64,000 bases of DNA from Tolypocladium sp. Sup5 PDA-1 (lineage: Eukaryota > Ascomycota > Sordariomycetes > Hypocreales > Ophiocordycipitaceae): NCBI GenBank assembly GCA_000750105.3, contig JPHH03000035.1, positions 124,001-188,000 of the forward strand. The letters run 5' to 3'. Below the pieces are notes generated by a model. The model made no database searches, was not told where the DNA came from, and saw nothing but the letters and a program-made list of their open reading frames with translations. Within the stretch, counting starts at the first letter, position 1. Each line of letters opens with the position of its first letter. The position numbers and the translations under genes were made by a program. Shown piece after piece: positions 32,537-45,129 of the stretch.

Positions 32537-33868
32537 TTGTTCCCAATCGCCATGGCCCCAACTCAAGATATCGCAACGAGGGCCTTTGTGCTTGGGCTAA
32601 AGTGTTGCGGCACGAGTACTACTGAGGCTGCCTCTATCTCGGGGGTCTCTATCCGTCAGGTCAACCGTATCTATGCTAGGGCACTTAAGCGTGGATTCGA
32701 TCCAAGCTGCCGGCCCGTGAATATCAAGGATGACTTTGTTAAGGATGAACCTCGCCCCGGGCGCCCGTCGAAGCAAACGAAAGAAATGCAAGAGAAGATC
32801 GTGAGCAAGGTCCGCCGCGATAGGTATGGGAGAGAAAAGACGTGCGCTGATATCTCTGGGGAGCTTAGTGCTGAGGGGATTCCCGTTTCCTCTGTTACGG
32901 TGTGGCGGGTTATGAAAAAGCTCGGGTATAATAAGACGAAGCCGACGAGGAAGCCTAGATTATCGAAGAAGATGAGAACGGATCGTCTACGCTGGTGCCT
33001 TGAGCGTAAGGACTGGACCCTTGAGGATTGGAAGAATGTTATTTGGTCTGACGAGACCTCCGTCGTCTTACTCCATCGCAGAGGCAGCTATCGCGTTTGG
33101 CGGAAGAGCGACGAGGCGTTCGTAAAGAGCTGCATTCGTGAGCGATGGAAAGGCTCTTCTGAATTTATGTTCTGGGGTTGCTTTTCCTATGATCGGAAGG
33201 GCCCTGCGCATTGCTGGTCTCCGGAGACTGCGCAAGAGAAGAAAGCCGCTACGGAAACGATCGAGAAGATGAACGAAGAGCTCGAGTCTGCCGCAAAGGA
33301 GAAATGGGAGCTTGAGAATTCGATGAGACGATTGAACCTACGCCAACTTCCTGGAAAGAAACCCTCGTGGCGATGGAATTCAAAAAACGGCAAGCTCACA
33401 CGCCGCAAGGGGTCAGGGATCGATTGGTATCAGTACCAGAAGAAGATCCTTATCCCGAAGCTCTTCCCTTTTGCGAAGGAATGCGCAACGGACCGGCCGG
33501 GCACGCTCGTTCAAGAAGACAAGGCTCCGGCACACAGTCATTACATCCAGCAGCAGGTCTATGACCTTCATCAAATCCAACGACTCCTTTGGTGCGGCAA
33601 CTCTCCCGATCTCAACGCAATTGAGCCAGCCTGGCCTTGGATGAAGAGACGCACTACGAGCAAGGGGGCCCCGAAGAACCGGCAAGAAGCTATTACGGCT
33701 TGGAACGCCGCATGGAAAGAGCTGCCGCAAGACCGTATCCAAGCTTGGATTGAGAGAATCCTAAGGCATGTACAAATGATAATGGAGCTTGAGGGAGGAA
33801 ACGAGTACAAGGAAGGCAGGGGACTAACCCCTGCTAAATTAGGTGGGGGCGTTCCTAATATAGCTTAG
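32537..33868 (+). CDS. Tc1/mariner transposase (DD34E)
   Basis: 443 aa from the ATG at 32537; the ATG at 32552 (CGCCATGGCC context) is an equally good or better start. The order is: N-terminal helix-turn-helix (about residues 15-50), a PGRPSK motif resembling the GRPR AT-hook-like motif (about 74-79), a second HTH (SSVTVWRVMKKLGY), then the DDE domain. Catalytic residues are Asp172 in WSDETS, Asp328 in QEDKAPAHSH and Glu363 in NSPDLNAIEPAW. Exactly 34 residues separate the last two. Between the first and second Asp there are 155 residues, far more than usual, including a Glu/Lys-rich likely coiled coil (about 232-265). All catalytic residues are present and the frame is unbroken. Confidence 0.93.
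   Translation: MFPIAMAPTQDIATRAFVLGLKCCGTSTTEAASISGVSIRQVNRIYARALKRGFDPSCRPVNIKDDFVKDEPRPGRPSKQTKEMQEKIVSKVRRDRYGREKTCADISGELSAEGIPVSSVTVWRVMKKLGYNKTKPTRKPRLSKKMRTDRLRWCLERKDWTLEDWKNVIWSDETSVVLLHRRGSYRVWRKSDEAFVKSCIRERWKGSSEFMFWGCFSYDRKGPAHCWSPETAQEKKAATETIEKMNEELESAAKEKWELENSMRRLNLRQLPGKKPSWRWNSKNGKLTRRKGSGIDWYQYQKKILIPKLFPFAKECATDRPGTLVQEDKAPAHSHYIQQQVYDLHQIQRLLWCGNSPDLNAIEPAWPWMKRRTTSKGAPKNRQEAITAWNAAWKELPQDRIQAWIERILRHVQMIMELEGGNEYKEGRGLTPAKLGGGVPNIA
33816..33834. repeat. Hairpin near transposon 3' end
   Basis: A GCAGGGG stem pairs with CCCCTGC across a 5-base ACTAA loop, inside the last codons of the transposase gene. It may be a structural or termination element of the transposon. Confidence 0.6.
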
Positions 33869-33882
33869 CGGTAGTTTCAGCG

Positions 33883-33911
33883 CTGGACAACTATTTTGAA
33901 AGCGACCTCCG
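33883..33911. repeat. Right terminal inverted repeat
   Basis: 29 bp, the perfect inverted copy of 32370-32398, followed by TA. The flank then continues CGGAGGAC, so the junction itself is a palindrome CCTCCGTACGGAGG. Confidence 0.95.
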
Positions 33912-36900
33912 TACGGAGGACATTGAATTGCCATTCGCGTGTCTCAGTTGCGAAAGACATTGCTTTTAATGATGCCTCACCACCCGTTTGCTGCCACCAC
34001 GTTGGCGGCAAACGGCTTGAGACCCGCATGGGCCCCTGCGCGTGACCATTTGGCAGAGCCAGACTCGGTTCGTATGTAGCGTCACGCTCTGGAGGCACAT
34101 CGTTCCCAGGAGCTTGGACAGCCTTGCATTAGAGCGGCATCGCTTCGTTGAGTCTCTACAGACTTGTCGCTTGCAGCTCACAGCTCGAGCAGGGGGCGAT
34201 GTCTTCATTGCATGTGGTGTGCGAGTCGTCACACAATAATAACGTGGTTCGCGCTGCGGCAAATACAGGGCCCCTGGCAACCTGGCAAGCTTGGACGGGC
34301 AACGGCTGTGCTCGTACTCGTAGAAGTGATGGCAGGATCTGTGTGGGCCGCGCAGTGGGGGCGGCCGCCGTTATCACCGCTCGCGAACCCTGCCAGAGTC
34401 GAGAATCCATATTTCGCCTCCGCCATGGCCGTGCACCGCGCCAGCCCCAGATTTAGCAGCGGTCTTGCAGTGACAAGTGACAGGCAAGCTTGCCGCGGCT
34501 TGTCGACGTTCTGGTTCTGCGGTGGCATCCTCTTGGTGAAAAACCGAGGTCCGTATTGCAGGATCCGAGACACCGGGTCGCTGAAGAGCATCGGTTTAGG
34601 TGAACGGCAGTGAAGATTATGATCATACTCGTATACGTACTTCGTACGCACCTGCGGTTTGAACCGGCGCCGTTACCCTTGCTTACCAGCTTGGATTCAT
34701 CCCGATGGAAGCCGTGTACAGCGTCTTCTCAAAGCTCGCCGTCCTGGCGTAAATGGCTAAATGCCCAGCATGGCCCGGTTCATTTTCAACCACGACGGGC
34801 CGATGGCAGTTATCGTGCATACCGAGCGAGGCTCCTGCCGGGGCAAGCAGCAGAGTCGTGGCAGAACCACTCCCTTGGGAGCCCGCAGCGGCGCAGACAT
34901 GGGTGATGATCGCGTTGACAGGGGCATCAGACGAATAATGTCTGTACCGAGCGCCTCGTGGAATGTCACCTCATCCGGGGCGAGCAAGTAGAGGCGTCGT
35001 CTTGCAGACCTCTGCCGGCGCTATTCTCAGTTCTGTGCCGTTCCCAAGACTTGGGATGGAGATGTCGAATGCGAGGTCGTGTCATGGTTTCGTTTCGTCG
35101 TCACATCTTGTCTTGCGGCCAAGAGCTCCAAGAGCTCCATGACCCAGTCTTCCCCGGTTTTGCGGCCGGTGCTGGTCCATGCTCGGGATGAACAGGAGCC
35201 GTCTGCCATGTGGGAGCCTCAGGCGGTTCGAGTGTCATTGTCGTGTCATCCCATCGAACCAACTTGATGCGAGTCGCACCAATGCCGGTGCCGATGCGTT
35301 TCTAACACGGACGGCTCAGCGACTCTCGGGACGGCTTGTTGGTATTCATGCGCGTTGCGTTGGTCGTATCACCTGCCAAAAGCATTCGCGTCGGAACGGA
35401 CTGTGAGCCTCGAGAAACGTCCCGCGTGCGTGGAACTGCCGCTTCCATCTCCACCCACCCATCGTCCGACAATCCGGAACCTCGACTCCACGAGAAACGA
35501 GGTTGTTCCTCTCGGGGTACGTGGCATCGCCTGATCGCCTGCGCCCAACTCTGATGCAGCCCAAGCTCGCTCCGCAGACCAGGCTCCTGGGAGCGGGCGG
35601 CAAACAGGAAGTCGCGCAATGTCCCGAGTTGATCCTCGCAACCTCGCAATCGACCCCGTCGGGCAGATGATAGATCTCGCAGGACATGTGCAGCCTCGCC
35701 AGGTCCGCGGGTCCATGATAAGCCTGCTCTCTTTCGTCCATGATGATCCCGGTCCCTTGTTGCTTGGCCTGCCGTCTCACGTGAAGCCCTCTGCTCTCCC
35801 CCACGTTGTGCAATGGCAGCGATCGACAGGTCTGGGCTCTAGTTCAGTCCTGGGTTTGCCTGGTATCATAACCGCTAGCATAACATCATCAGCCATCGTC
35901 TCGTTGCGGGGTTGGAGCACGCCAGAGCACGCATGACGGCCTCGCATGTACGAGCAGAAATAGCAGCCCACCCATTATTATGTGATTCGACCGAGAGAGC
36001 TCCCGTGATGGCTCGGCAAGGTGCGGAATCCGCATTGCACGTCATGGCGCCTCCCAACACGCCGGCAGATGTTGGTCTCCTTTCCAAATTGGCATCCTAG
36101 TCTGCGACCCCACAGCATCCATGCCCCTGGCCAGCCACCAGAACGTGTTGGGCATGCGGCGCCGACCCCTTGTTGAAGGCGGCATGGATCCCACTGTGGG
36201 CAGCTTCCTGTCGTGTGCACTTGTCAAAAATTGAACATTGCTTCTTCCACAGTGGCACTGTTGGCACTCTTGGCACGAGTCCGTCCGTGGTGTTGGAGGC
36301 GTGTCGAGTGGACGGGACCGGGCCGAGCGCCTGACAGAAGAAGAAAGCACAGCCATAGCTTCTTTTAATGAGGGCTTCTGCTCTGTTGCCAAGCCGATCA
36401 TGTGGCATGTCTGAACTGGATAACAGCCTGAGCGGCCGGACCGGAGTCAAACAAACGCAACGCCCTGGTGGTTAACATGTGCTGTGGATGCTAGTGGCAA
36501 AGTCCCGCCTAGTTGAAAGAAGTGCTTGGTCAGTTCCCGTACTCCGTACGAATATAGTATGTTTCCACTGGCGGTGGCTCGACCAGAACAACGGAATGTT
36601 GGCCCCCTTGATGGATCTCTGCGGTTGGGGCCGTAGATCTTGCTGCCAGTCAGTCAACGGCCGGGACGACGGGACCCCACGTCTTCCGCCTCCCAAGCTC
36701 TGGGGCACCCGGCAAACTCTGTTTTGCCCAAGTTGATAACGTCCATTCTTAAATGGAGTACTTGGTAGTCCGCACACGGGCAATACGAGTTTGCTGTCGT
36801 CCCATCGGGGGGTCCGAAAGCCGGGATTAACAATAGTTCGTACGAAAGGAGTCTGTGAGAAAGTGAGTTCGTTAGTTCCCACGAACGCGTGCCTGTCACT

Positions 36901-38765
36901 CGCTCGCTCCGACCAGCTGAGAACCTGAAACGTTAGCAACGAGGCGACAACCAAGCCATGTAGCAGCGAGCAGCAGACGACACGCGATCACGGTCAGCGG
37001 CTTGACCTCCATCCCTCTGGTGTTCGGCAAGTTGGCGCATTCCCAACCAGCCTGGCTTCCTGGGGAGTTTGAAATCTGCCTTGTCCCGGCAAAATGGCTG
37101 AACGCGACTTGATAGTGCTGTGTCTACTTCGTACGGTGCTCAACTCTGACGATTCCCTTCTGGCCCGAATGCCCATTTCTATGGTTAGCAGGACCCGCAG
37201 GCAATTGTCCATGGTCCAGGGCCGGCCAGGCCGGACACGTCCCGACAAAACAAACGAAAGCTGCGATGCTCGCCGAAGAGAGGATGGAAGGATTCGTACT
37301 GTAGTACTCCGTACTCCGTACGGACTACTACATAGTACAACGAGTTCTCGAGCTACCTATTAGCGCGCCCAGGAACAGGCTACAGCGTACGAGTAGAAAG
37401 CTTTGGTGCCGAGATGATCATCCCGCCAGGGACTGCTGGACGGCTAGTCTTTAGCACGAGTTTAGCGCAGAGCCATCCCCTAATGCGACAAAGCTTGGAC
37501 GTCTGGTAGGACCTGAAGCTGCCTGGACTCGTAAACACAGGTGAACAGCGTTGTAGGAGACCCTCCTCGTGCTTGTGCCTGCGCGTATAGCATGTCGAAC
37601 TTGCGGCCGGAACTTAGCCGCTGATTCGGGCAACCGCATATGGACAGATTCGTGCTCTGCGAACAGAGTCAGAAGCCGATCTATCCGGTGTCGGAGCCGG
37701 AGCCTCGGCCGGCTACGTACGGCCCACTTCCGTGCCGTAGCAAAGAGTGGCTGTTGGCGCCATTGATATTCGGGGCTCCCCAGAAAGAGAGTTCGGGTCC
37801 AGTCGAGGCCGTGGCCAGGCACTTTATGACCGATGATATCGCCGACTGCTTGGCACTCCTTCGATACCCCAGTTTGTGCTTGGAGGTACAAGTTTTCGCA
37901 CCGTTGACCAAACTAGTAGTAACCGCGATTGGGCCCTTGGTACGGACTAGCTTTCGTCGTCAACGCCACCAACATTTGTTAGTTTTCTTCCAGTGTTGCC
38001 GGGTTCTGTTCCACCGCCCCGCGGCCTCATTCAGCTGCTCGGACAGCGACATTATTCAACGTTTCGGAAGGATGGATCGGTTCGACGGCTGTTGGCCTCG
38101 GGCCCTCGTTGTGGAATTGAGTTCAGTCATCGAACGGATGAGTCTTTGCCAGTGGACCAAAGGCAGCGCTTGCCCAGGAAACCTCTGTAGGGGAATTGGA
38201 GCTCAGGCTGCGAATAACGTGATGCTGGCTGCATGCGTGAACACTGGCAACAAAAAGCTTAAAAGACAGCTGTATCTTGCATGATACCGGGCCTGTCCCT
38301 GTTCTGGCCGCTGCTGCTGTTGGCAGGCAGGGTGTTGGTAGTATTGGTGGCCTGACTTTGTTGGTTATGCTCGGAGCCAACAACTCCGTTGCCGACTGGG
38401 GATACGAAGGCTCATTCCCGGTGGGTTGGTCCGACGGTGGCTGAAAATGTTAGATGCAAACAGCCTGGTCATAGGGAAGCTGCTATTCCATGCCGCTTTC
38501 TCAAACAACACCAGGGACACATTGTTCAGCCATGGGCATTGTCCCTATAGTTCACGGACAATGCCAGAGGCGCCAACTGTGTCGCACAAGAACCCATGGA
38601 TCCCGTCCTTTTGGCTGGAAACCTAACCAACAGGGTCAACTTAGCATGCCCACGAGGCTTGGGTGTGGTGGGGCTCTCGAGCCCGTGCCCTCTCTCGCCA
38701 AAAAGGCTTCCAAGCCGGGGAGCGGGGTTGGTTGGTTGTGCTCTTTTCGTCACCACGTGCTTTGA

Positions 38766-38795
38766 ACCAACAAAGTTCAAACCAACTTTGTTGGT
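38766..38795. repeat. Perfect 12-bp inverted repeat (hairpin)
   Basis: ACCAACAAAGTT at 38766-38777 is followed after 6 bases by its exact reverse complement AACTTTGTTGGT at 38784-38795. The 11-mer ACTTTGTTGGT occurs once more near 38355-38366. This may be the end of a degraded MITE-like element. Confidence 0.7.
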
Positions 38796-41700
38796 GACAG
38801 GAGGCCGGTTCACTGACTTGCAAGAAAATCCATTATGCCGGTCAGGAAAGTGCTATTCGCACCGTTGAAGAGAGCTCTGTCTCAGGCATACCCTGGAACT
38901 GCAAGGCCATTTGTTGTCCGTTACAGGCGGGCTCCCCTTGGTCCAAATGGGTTATCGTGGCCGTGGCTTGTCTCACAGGGCTTCCGAGGAGTTGCCTGAC
39001 AGTCGGTCCCAACCCGACACCTCTGGTTGAACGGCTCGGGAGCAGCATGAGGATTGGCGGTGGCATATGTCGACCTGCCCTTGGCTTCGACAACGCACGA
39101 AATCGAGTGAGCCAAAGGCCATCCGTGCAGCCTTGAGGTGGCCGCGCGCCTAAGAGTGACACTTGTCCGATCTCAAACTCATGCCCAAGGTAGTCCTTTT
39201 GACGGGACCAGGTTTGCGTCGATAGTGTTTGGTCCCTGGCCGGCATATTTCAAGCCCAAAGATCCCGTATTCATAGACAGCTTCCCCCGGTCAAGAGCGG
39301 GTGCCGGGGGATGACAGAACCTTGCCCTGACCGAGTAGGGCAGTGGTAATGCAGGTCTTGCACATGTGCTTTCTGCAAGCAAAACACCGGCTCATGGGAC
39401 GATGATGGAGGGGGGTACGGCCAAGGGTACAGCCAAGGTCGGCAGCCACGTCCATGTTACCCCTTCACCGTGGCTGGAGACGGAGGTTTGCGTCCGCAGC
39501 GTACCTGGAATTGATCAGAGAGATCAGGGAAGCTGGCGAAGCTGTCAAGTACCCCGTCCAAAGTTTCACTGAGAGTTGTCGGCGTACGTGTCGTCTTTCG
39601 CAAATATTTAAACCCCACATGCCCTGGGCAATTGAGAAGCAGGCGGCACCGCGGCAGTGGCGATGGCGGCTCCTGAAAGAGTTCTCGTTCCTGGCAATGG
39701 TAGTATCAGCTCGACGCCAAGTTTGCAAGCATGCGGACGCGAAATGTGATGTAGGAATCGAGAAGAGACGGGACCAACCGCGGGAGACAGGGGTCCGGAT
39801 CCAGCAGAGGGGCACACCCCACGGCGGGAGCGTCATCCAGCGAATGGCGGATAGGCGGGAGGCCCGGCCGCACCCGCTAACGCGACCCGGGCAGGCACAG
39901 GCGAGGACACAGGCAAACAGGGCACAGGCTTGACAGGGCACAGGCCGAGCTGAGCAGAGCAGAGAGAGCCCACCCGCGGCGGCGGCGAGGGTCGACGTAA
40001 AAAGAGACGGCGGATGGAGGAGCGGGAAGAGGGAAGAGCAAAGACGTGGAGACGAGACGATCTTTGGCTCATCGCATCGAGGCGTTCGGCAGCGGAATTG
40101 CTGATGACTGGCGCAGAGGAGGCGCAGAGGGACCCGACACCATCGAGGCCAACAGGGTACATGTATGTAGACCAAGCCTGACCAGACCAGGGCAAGGCGC
40201 GCCGTCGATTGCGCGCAGAGCAGAGTCGCCTAAATCTCACGGCGAGATCTAGTTGGGCTGGGCTCGAGTCGGAGGCGTGACGGATGTGACGATGCGTGTG
40301 ATGGTGAGAGCGAGGTGGTGATGGCGGAGGCGGAGGCGGAAAGCGCAGTTGAGTGGTTGAGTGGTGGTGTGGTTGGCAGGCCTAGTCGACGGCAGGCATG
40401 TGACCCGTGCGGCTGCTGGTAGCCGCCACCGCTACCCACGGATCGAGCGTGACGACGCGGGAGCACTCGCATGAACCAGGGCTTTGTTTGGCTCCGGTGC
40501 TGCAGTCGACTGTCAACAACTTCTCTGATTCCAGCTGTCCCACCGCGAGACAATTGAGGCAGAGGATTGGCGCGATCCGCGTGGGCGCGATGGTGGCACT
40601 ACATGGGCAAGGCAGGGTCTGTATTCGACCGCATCGCGGGAGGCACCTTCGACGACGGCTGCCCGACCACGGGGCTACACATCATGCATACGCCGGCAGG
40701 CTCACGCCTGAGGGATCACACCTACTGTACCCGCGCTGGCAGTGATGCAACGCGGCGTAGAGGGCGGCCGTACGGGGCACGTTTCGCGTCCAGAACCGAC
40801 CTTGACCTCGCCAGCGTGGAGCAGAACCTGGGCGGACAGGGCGGCCGGTGCATGTCAGCCTGCCGCTTTCGCCTCGACGTCCTGATTTAGGACTCTGGCC
40901 TGGGCAGCAATCATGGCGCCGATGACGGCAAACAGAGGGCATCATTGTGAGATGTGAGATCTGGCCAGAGGGTCGGCAATGATCCATCAAATGCAGGATA
41001 AGTCCTAGGTGGCGCAGAAAAACCAAGGTGAAGGGCGGCATGTCTGTAAGCTGTGGTAGCACTTTGTACGCCATCTTGATAGCCGCATGTTGCCTAGGAA
41101 CGGCAGAGCATGAGGAGGAGGCTCAGCCAAGCAAGGGAGCACATAGGCGAACAAGCTTAGTTTCTGAATACCAGAAACCGGGCTTCGCTCGAAACCCAAT
41201 TCGCTTTGTCAGGGAAACAGAAACAAGCGATTCAAAAGAGCGGGCTGAGCCCCCACGAAGAGAATGCCTAGGAGGCGTCGGCCAGAGGCTAAAAGAACGT
41301 CGTGTCTTTGTTCGTCTGTCTGAGCGCCGGCCCGATTCGTCCAGGAACGTCTCTGATACGACCGAGTCGGCGGGACTATAACTAGGGACTTGGAGCACAT
41401 GTGTCTGTCTCAGGGTCGAGGGGGGAGACCGGTGGGCGACCAGTCAGTCAGCGTCGTGGCCGCTTGCTTTTGGCAAAACGAAGCATCACGTCAAGCGTGT
41501 CTTATCTTGTCTTGGCCGCGTCCCTCACGATACTGCACGCCGCGAGCTGTGCGTCTGGGCAGATGTCTCGTATCCAAGGGTCACAGCACTGCCGGGTTGC
41601 AGCACGGCGCTGAAGCTGTACAACGCACCCTCGACGATGACGACGGAGGAATAGGGAATCGCACGCATCGTACGGTTGAAGCGAAGCGCGCACGGCGAAG

Positions 41701-44700
41701 GATGCTTGGAGCTCTGCGCTGTCAAAAGCCGCCATCCGTGGAGCGGTGACACAGCCGCGGCATCACGCATAGCCGGCACCGCAGGTGGCAATAACTTGTA
41801 TCTAGCATCGGGACCTGGCATAGGTGCAGCTCACCATCAGCGGCCGAGACGGCCGACTTTTTTGCGCATGACGCAGGGGACTGCGGGCTGGCTGGACCCT
41901 GGCCGGAGGTGGACTCGAGGAGGCGGGCCACGGACCGATACGCAACGGGACGGGGCCAGCCCGATGCTGTGCCACCCGAGGCGGCGAACGAACGAGCGAA
42001 CGAACCCTCTGTGATTGCTGGGTCGTTCATCTGAGCTTGGGGTTCCTTTGGGCACCGCCGCTGTATGGAGTACAGCGCCGCATGTGCTTTTATATTAATG
42101 TATTGGATCCGCACGAGGACGGTGGCCAACAACCGTGCTCCGTGCCCCCCCGGAAGAGAAGCCAACAGGTGGATGATGCACTTGCAAGTCCCACGCGTGC
42201 GGAGATGGACATTTTCACGTGCAGGCGCAGACCGGTTGTATCAGTACTCATATTAGGTATGCGCTGTAGTCCGTATGGGCATCTACTAGTTACAGTATCT
42301 ACTAGGGCTCGTAGCCCACGGAGCGAGCAAGGCGATCCGCCCGGCTGGTCACGATCTACGCGGCGGGGGCTCTCATGTCGCACGACAGAGGGCTCGTCGT
42401 CCTTTTGTTGATCCTGTGCCCGAGTGCCAGATGCAGCCGCAGCGTTCCATCCTCGCCGTTGACTCGCACGATGCGCGCCGTATACGGAGCAGGCACCGGC
42501 TCACGGCACTCTGCCGCGACGCCCACGGGTGACCATCGCCAACGATGCAAGGTACGAAACATCCATCCAGCTCTACGGACTACATGCTGAGGTATATGCC
42601 TGCACAGATGCGATTCCCTTGACTTTCCTAGAGTGTACCTAGAATACCACAGAAGCCGCCCATCTCAGTTGGGGGGCGTTATTAGCATCCCACTGCCTCG
42701 GGCGATGAGCAGCACAGCCCAGATGAGCTTTTTGTTAGGTCCTCACAGTGCCTGTTTGCCGGGTGCTAGTAATACGAGGTTACTCGTCCATAGAAAACGG
42801 GCACCCAACAATGCCGTTATCCGTTCACTTCCGTATTAAACTTTAGCTTCGCAGTAATCGCGACGACTATCCGTACTCCGTACTGCGAACTTGGACCTGC
42901 GATACAAGCGCCATGATGCGATGATGGGGCCACCGCGAACTGGCTCTGCGGGCTGGACGCTACTACACCTCGCCCTCACCCTCGAACTCGAGGCTGCTGC
43001 GGCGTTGCCCGATCTGCTCGCCCCTTCGTCGTCGTCGGCCCCAGACGCCTGGATCTTGGTTGCCAAGTGGGAGCTTGATCCGTCGGCGGCCAGAGCACGC
43101 AGACGCGCAGACCACCCCATCCCTGACTGACGTCCAGCGGTTGCTTGGGCACACCTCGCCCAGCACTGGGGGCCCCACCCGGCACGCCCTAGTCCGTGGG
43201 CCTCCTGGCATCGTCCAGCACCCTTCTGCTGGGACCTCTTCTCCTGGATCTTGTCAGCAGTGACCGGCAAAGGCGAACCTACGAGTACGAGTGGGTAACC
43301 TAGGCTCTCTACGGAGTAGCAGCGGCCAGTGCGTGCCCCTGGTGTTCTTGGTGGCCACCCCTGGCGCGGAATTGCAGAGCAGGGAGCAGGGGTGCAGGCA
43401 GATGGGGGGCGTAGCCAGGGGTGTGTGTGTGCCCAGCGTCGATGCAGCACGGCGGCAGCGCAACGCAACGCTGCAGCGCACTGCAGCACCCGACCTCTCC
43501 ATCAGTTAGGTTAGCTACCCCCCCGCGGCTCCAGGGCCTCTCGTAGGTGGCTTTGGCTCTTGCCTGTTAGCTCGCAGCCACCTGCGGCCCTGTTCCCTTC
43601 GGCACTCTGCCGGCTACGCAGGCCGACCCACCGGGAGCGAGTCCAGCGCGCGCGCATCCGCCTCACGGACGGCGTCGAGGCCAATTGCTAGATTGACGAT
43701 GGCGAGATGCTCGTACGGACCACGGAAGAGTCTACATAAAGGATGGACGCTACGAGGACGCCCAGAGGGAGGGGGTGCGAGCCGGCCAGGCCAGGTCACA
43801 CTCGATGATGATGAAGAGCCCTTGGAGCCCTTCCATGGAGCCCTGGGTAGCGACCACACCATGCACACCACACCAGCCAGCGATCAGACCAGACCAGACA
43901 CACAACAAACATCAACAAGGTATCATCCCCAGATATCGACCTCGACCCTTCTTCCCTGCGACGCTGCCCACGGCCGCCCTTTTCCCAAAACCCCTCTCCC
44001 CGAGTACTTACGTGCGCTCCTCCTCGCGGCGACAGTCGGTGCCCGTCCCCTCCAGTCCATCACCAGTACGGAGCATCGTCAGCATCAGCACTCCAGCACT
44101 TCAGCAGCACACGAGCCCTCCCGCCGCTGCAAGGTGGTCACCGCTCATCGTCATCAGCACCCGCTACTGTCCCGGCCGGGGCGCCGTGCGTGCCGTCTCC
44201 ATACTCGTACAGTCGCAAGGCCAAAGCCATCGTGCCGAGTGCGCATGGTGTACCCAGAGGTCCCAGACCTCCCAGACCCCTCGACCAAGGCACCTGCAAG
44301 ACCCGCTAAAAGACGACAAGACACCCCGTCGCCTTCCCCTTGTCCGTGCTCCAGCAGGCCTGTTCTCGCCTCTCTCGACGTCCGGGTTCTCTCGACAATT
44401 CTTCCCGCCGGTCTTCTGTCTTCCTCCTCCCGCAGTTGCAATTGCATCAACCGCCGCGGGCAAAGCACAAAACTCGACCAGGCCGGCACATTCGCTTGTT
44501 GCGGCGTCATAATCCTCTCCGTACTTCGTACAAGTACTGCCCTCCACCTGTGCTCCGGCGTGACACTCGGGCCGACGTTGTGCTGCAAGGCACAAACCTG
44601 CCCGGTTGAGCACGTCACCTCACGACGTTTGCTCTGCTCTCGCCTGAGACGAAGCCTGTAAGTCGCCAGCATCATTGCATCACACACTCTGCCTTCCCTG

Positions 44701-45104
44701 CCCTGCTCAGCCCATGCCTGGTCTGCCTGCTGGTGTGAGAGCCGATGGCGTGGACATGGAAGGTGGACGACGTCCAAGTCTGCATTCCTCGGCCTCGACC
44801 TCGACCTCGACCTCTACTACTCCGTGCCTCTCACCCTCCCCTCCCGCCTCCTCTCTCCTTCATTCCAGACGCGTCTCAATGCTTCTTGCCACAACACCCG
44901 AGGCGCGCCGTCGATCTTACTGATGACGAATCTCGCTTCCCAGAGCCCACGACGAGGATCCCATCACTGGCTGCTCCGCGGCCAGGAACCCCCAACTACA
45001 TCGCGGCTACAACCCAGCACCCTCCCTCCGGGTAGCTAGGTACCGTGTCTGTAGCTGCAGCCAACCCGCCTCGGTCCGCCTCGATACGCCTCGATCCGGC
45101 CGCA

Positions 45105-45129
45105 CCTCACCTCACCTCACCTCACCTTA
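45105..45129. repeat. CCTCA pentamer repeat
   Basis: Four CCTCA units and a degenerate fifth lie in the pyrimidine-rich DNA about 165 bp upstream of the CDC25 start. Confidence 0.8.

Larger units (their letters stand above)
32370..33911 (+). mobile_element. Tc1/mariner transposon with intact DD34E transposase
   Basis: The element is 1542 bp. Its ends are perfect 29-bp inverted repeats (32370-32398 and 33883-33911) beginning CGGAGGTCGCTTTC. The dinucleotide TA flanks both sides (32368-32369 and 33912-33913), as expected for the TA target duplication of Tc1/mariner transposons. One uninterrupted transposase gene fills most of the interior. Three AATCCCTG octamers lie just inside the left end (32410, 32422, 32442), and a 7-bp-stem hairpin (33816-33834) lies near the right end. 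There are no stops or frameshifts and no visible mutation between the two ends, so insertion is probably recent. Confidence 0.93.

Noticed and set aside
37640..38284. 214-codon plus-strand frame in the gene-poor region
   Set aside because: No domain or repeated pattern and no splice extension that improves it; likely chance.
43693..44661. 322-codon plus-strand frame upstream of CDC25
   Set aside because: It has the composition of a pyrimidine-rich leader, overlaps another long frame, and shows no recognisable motif.
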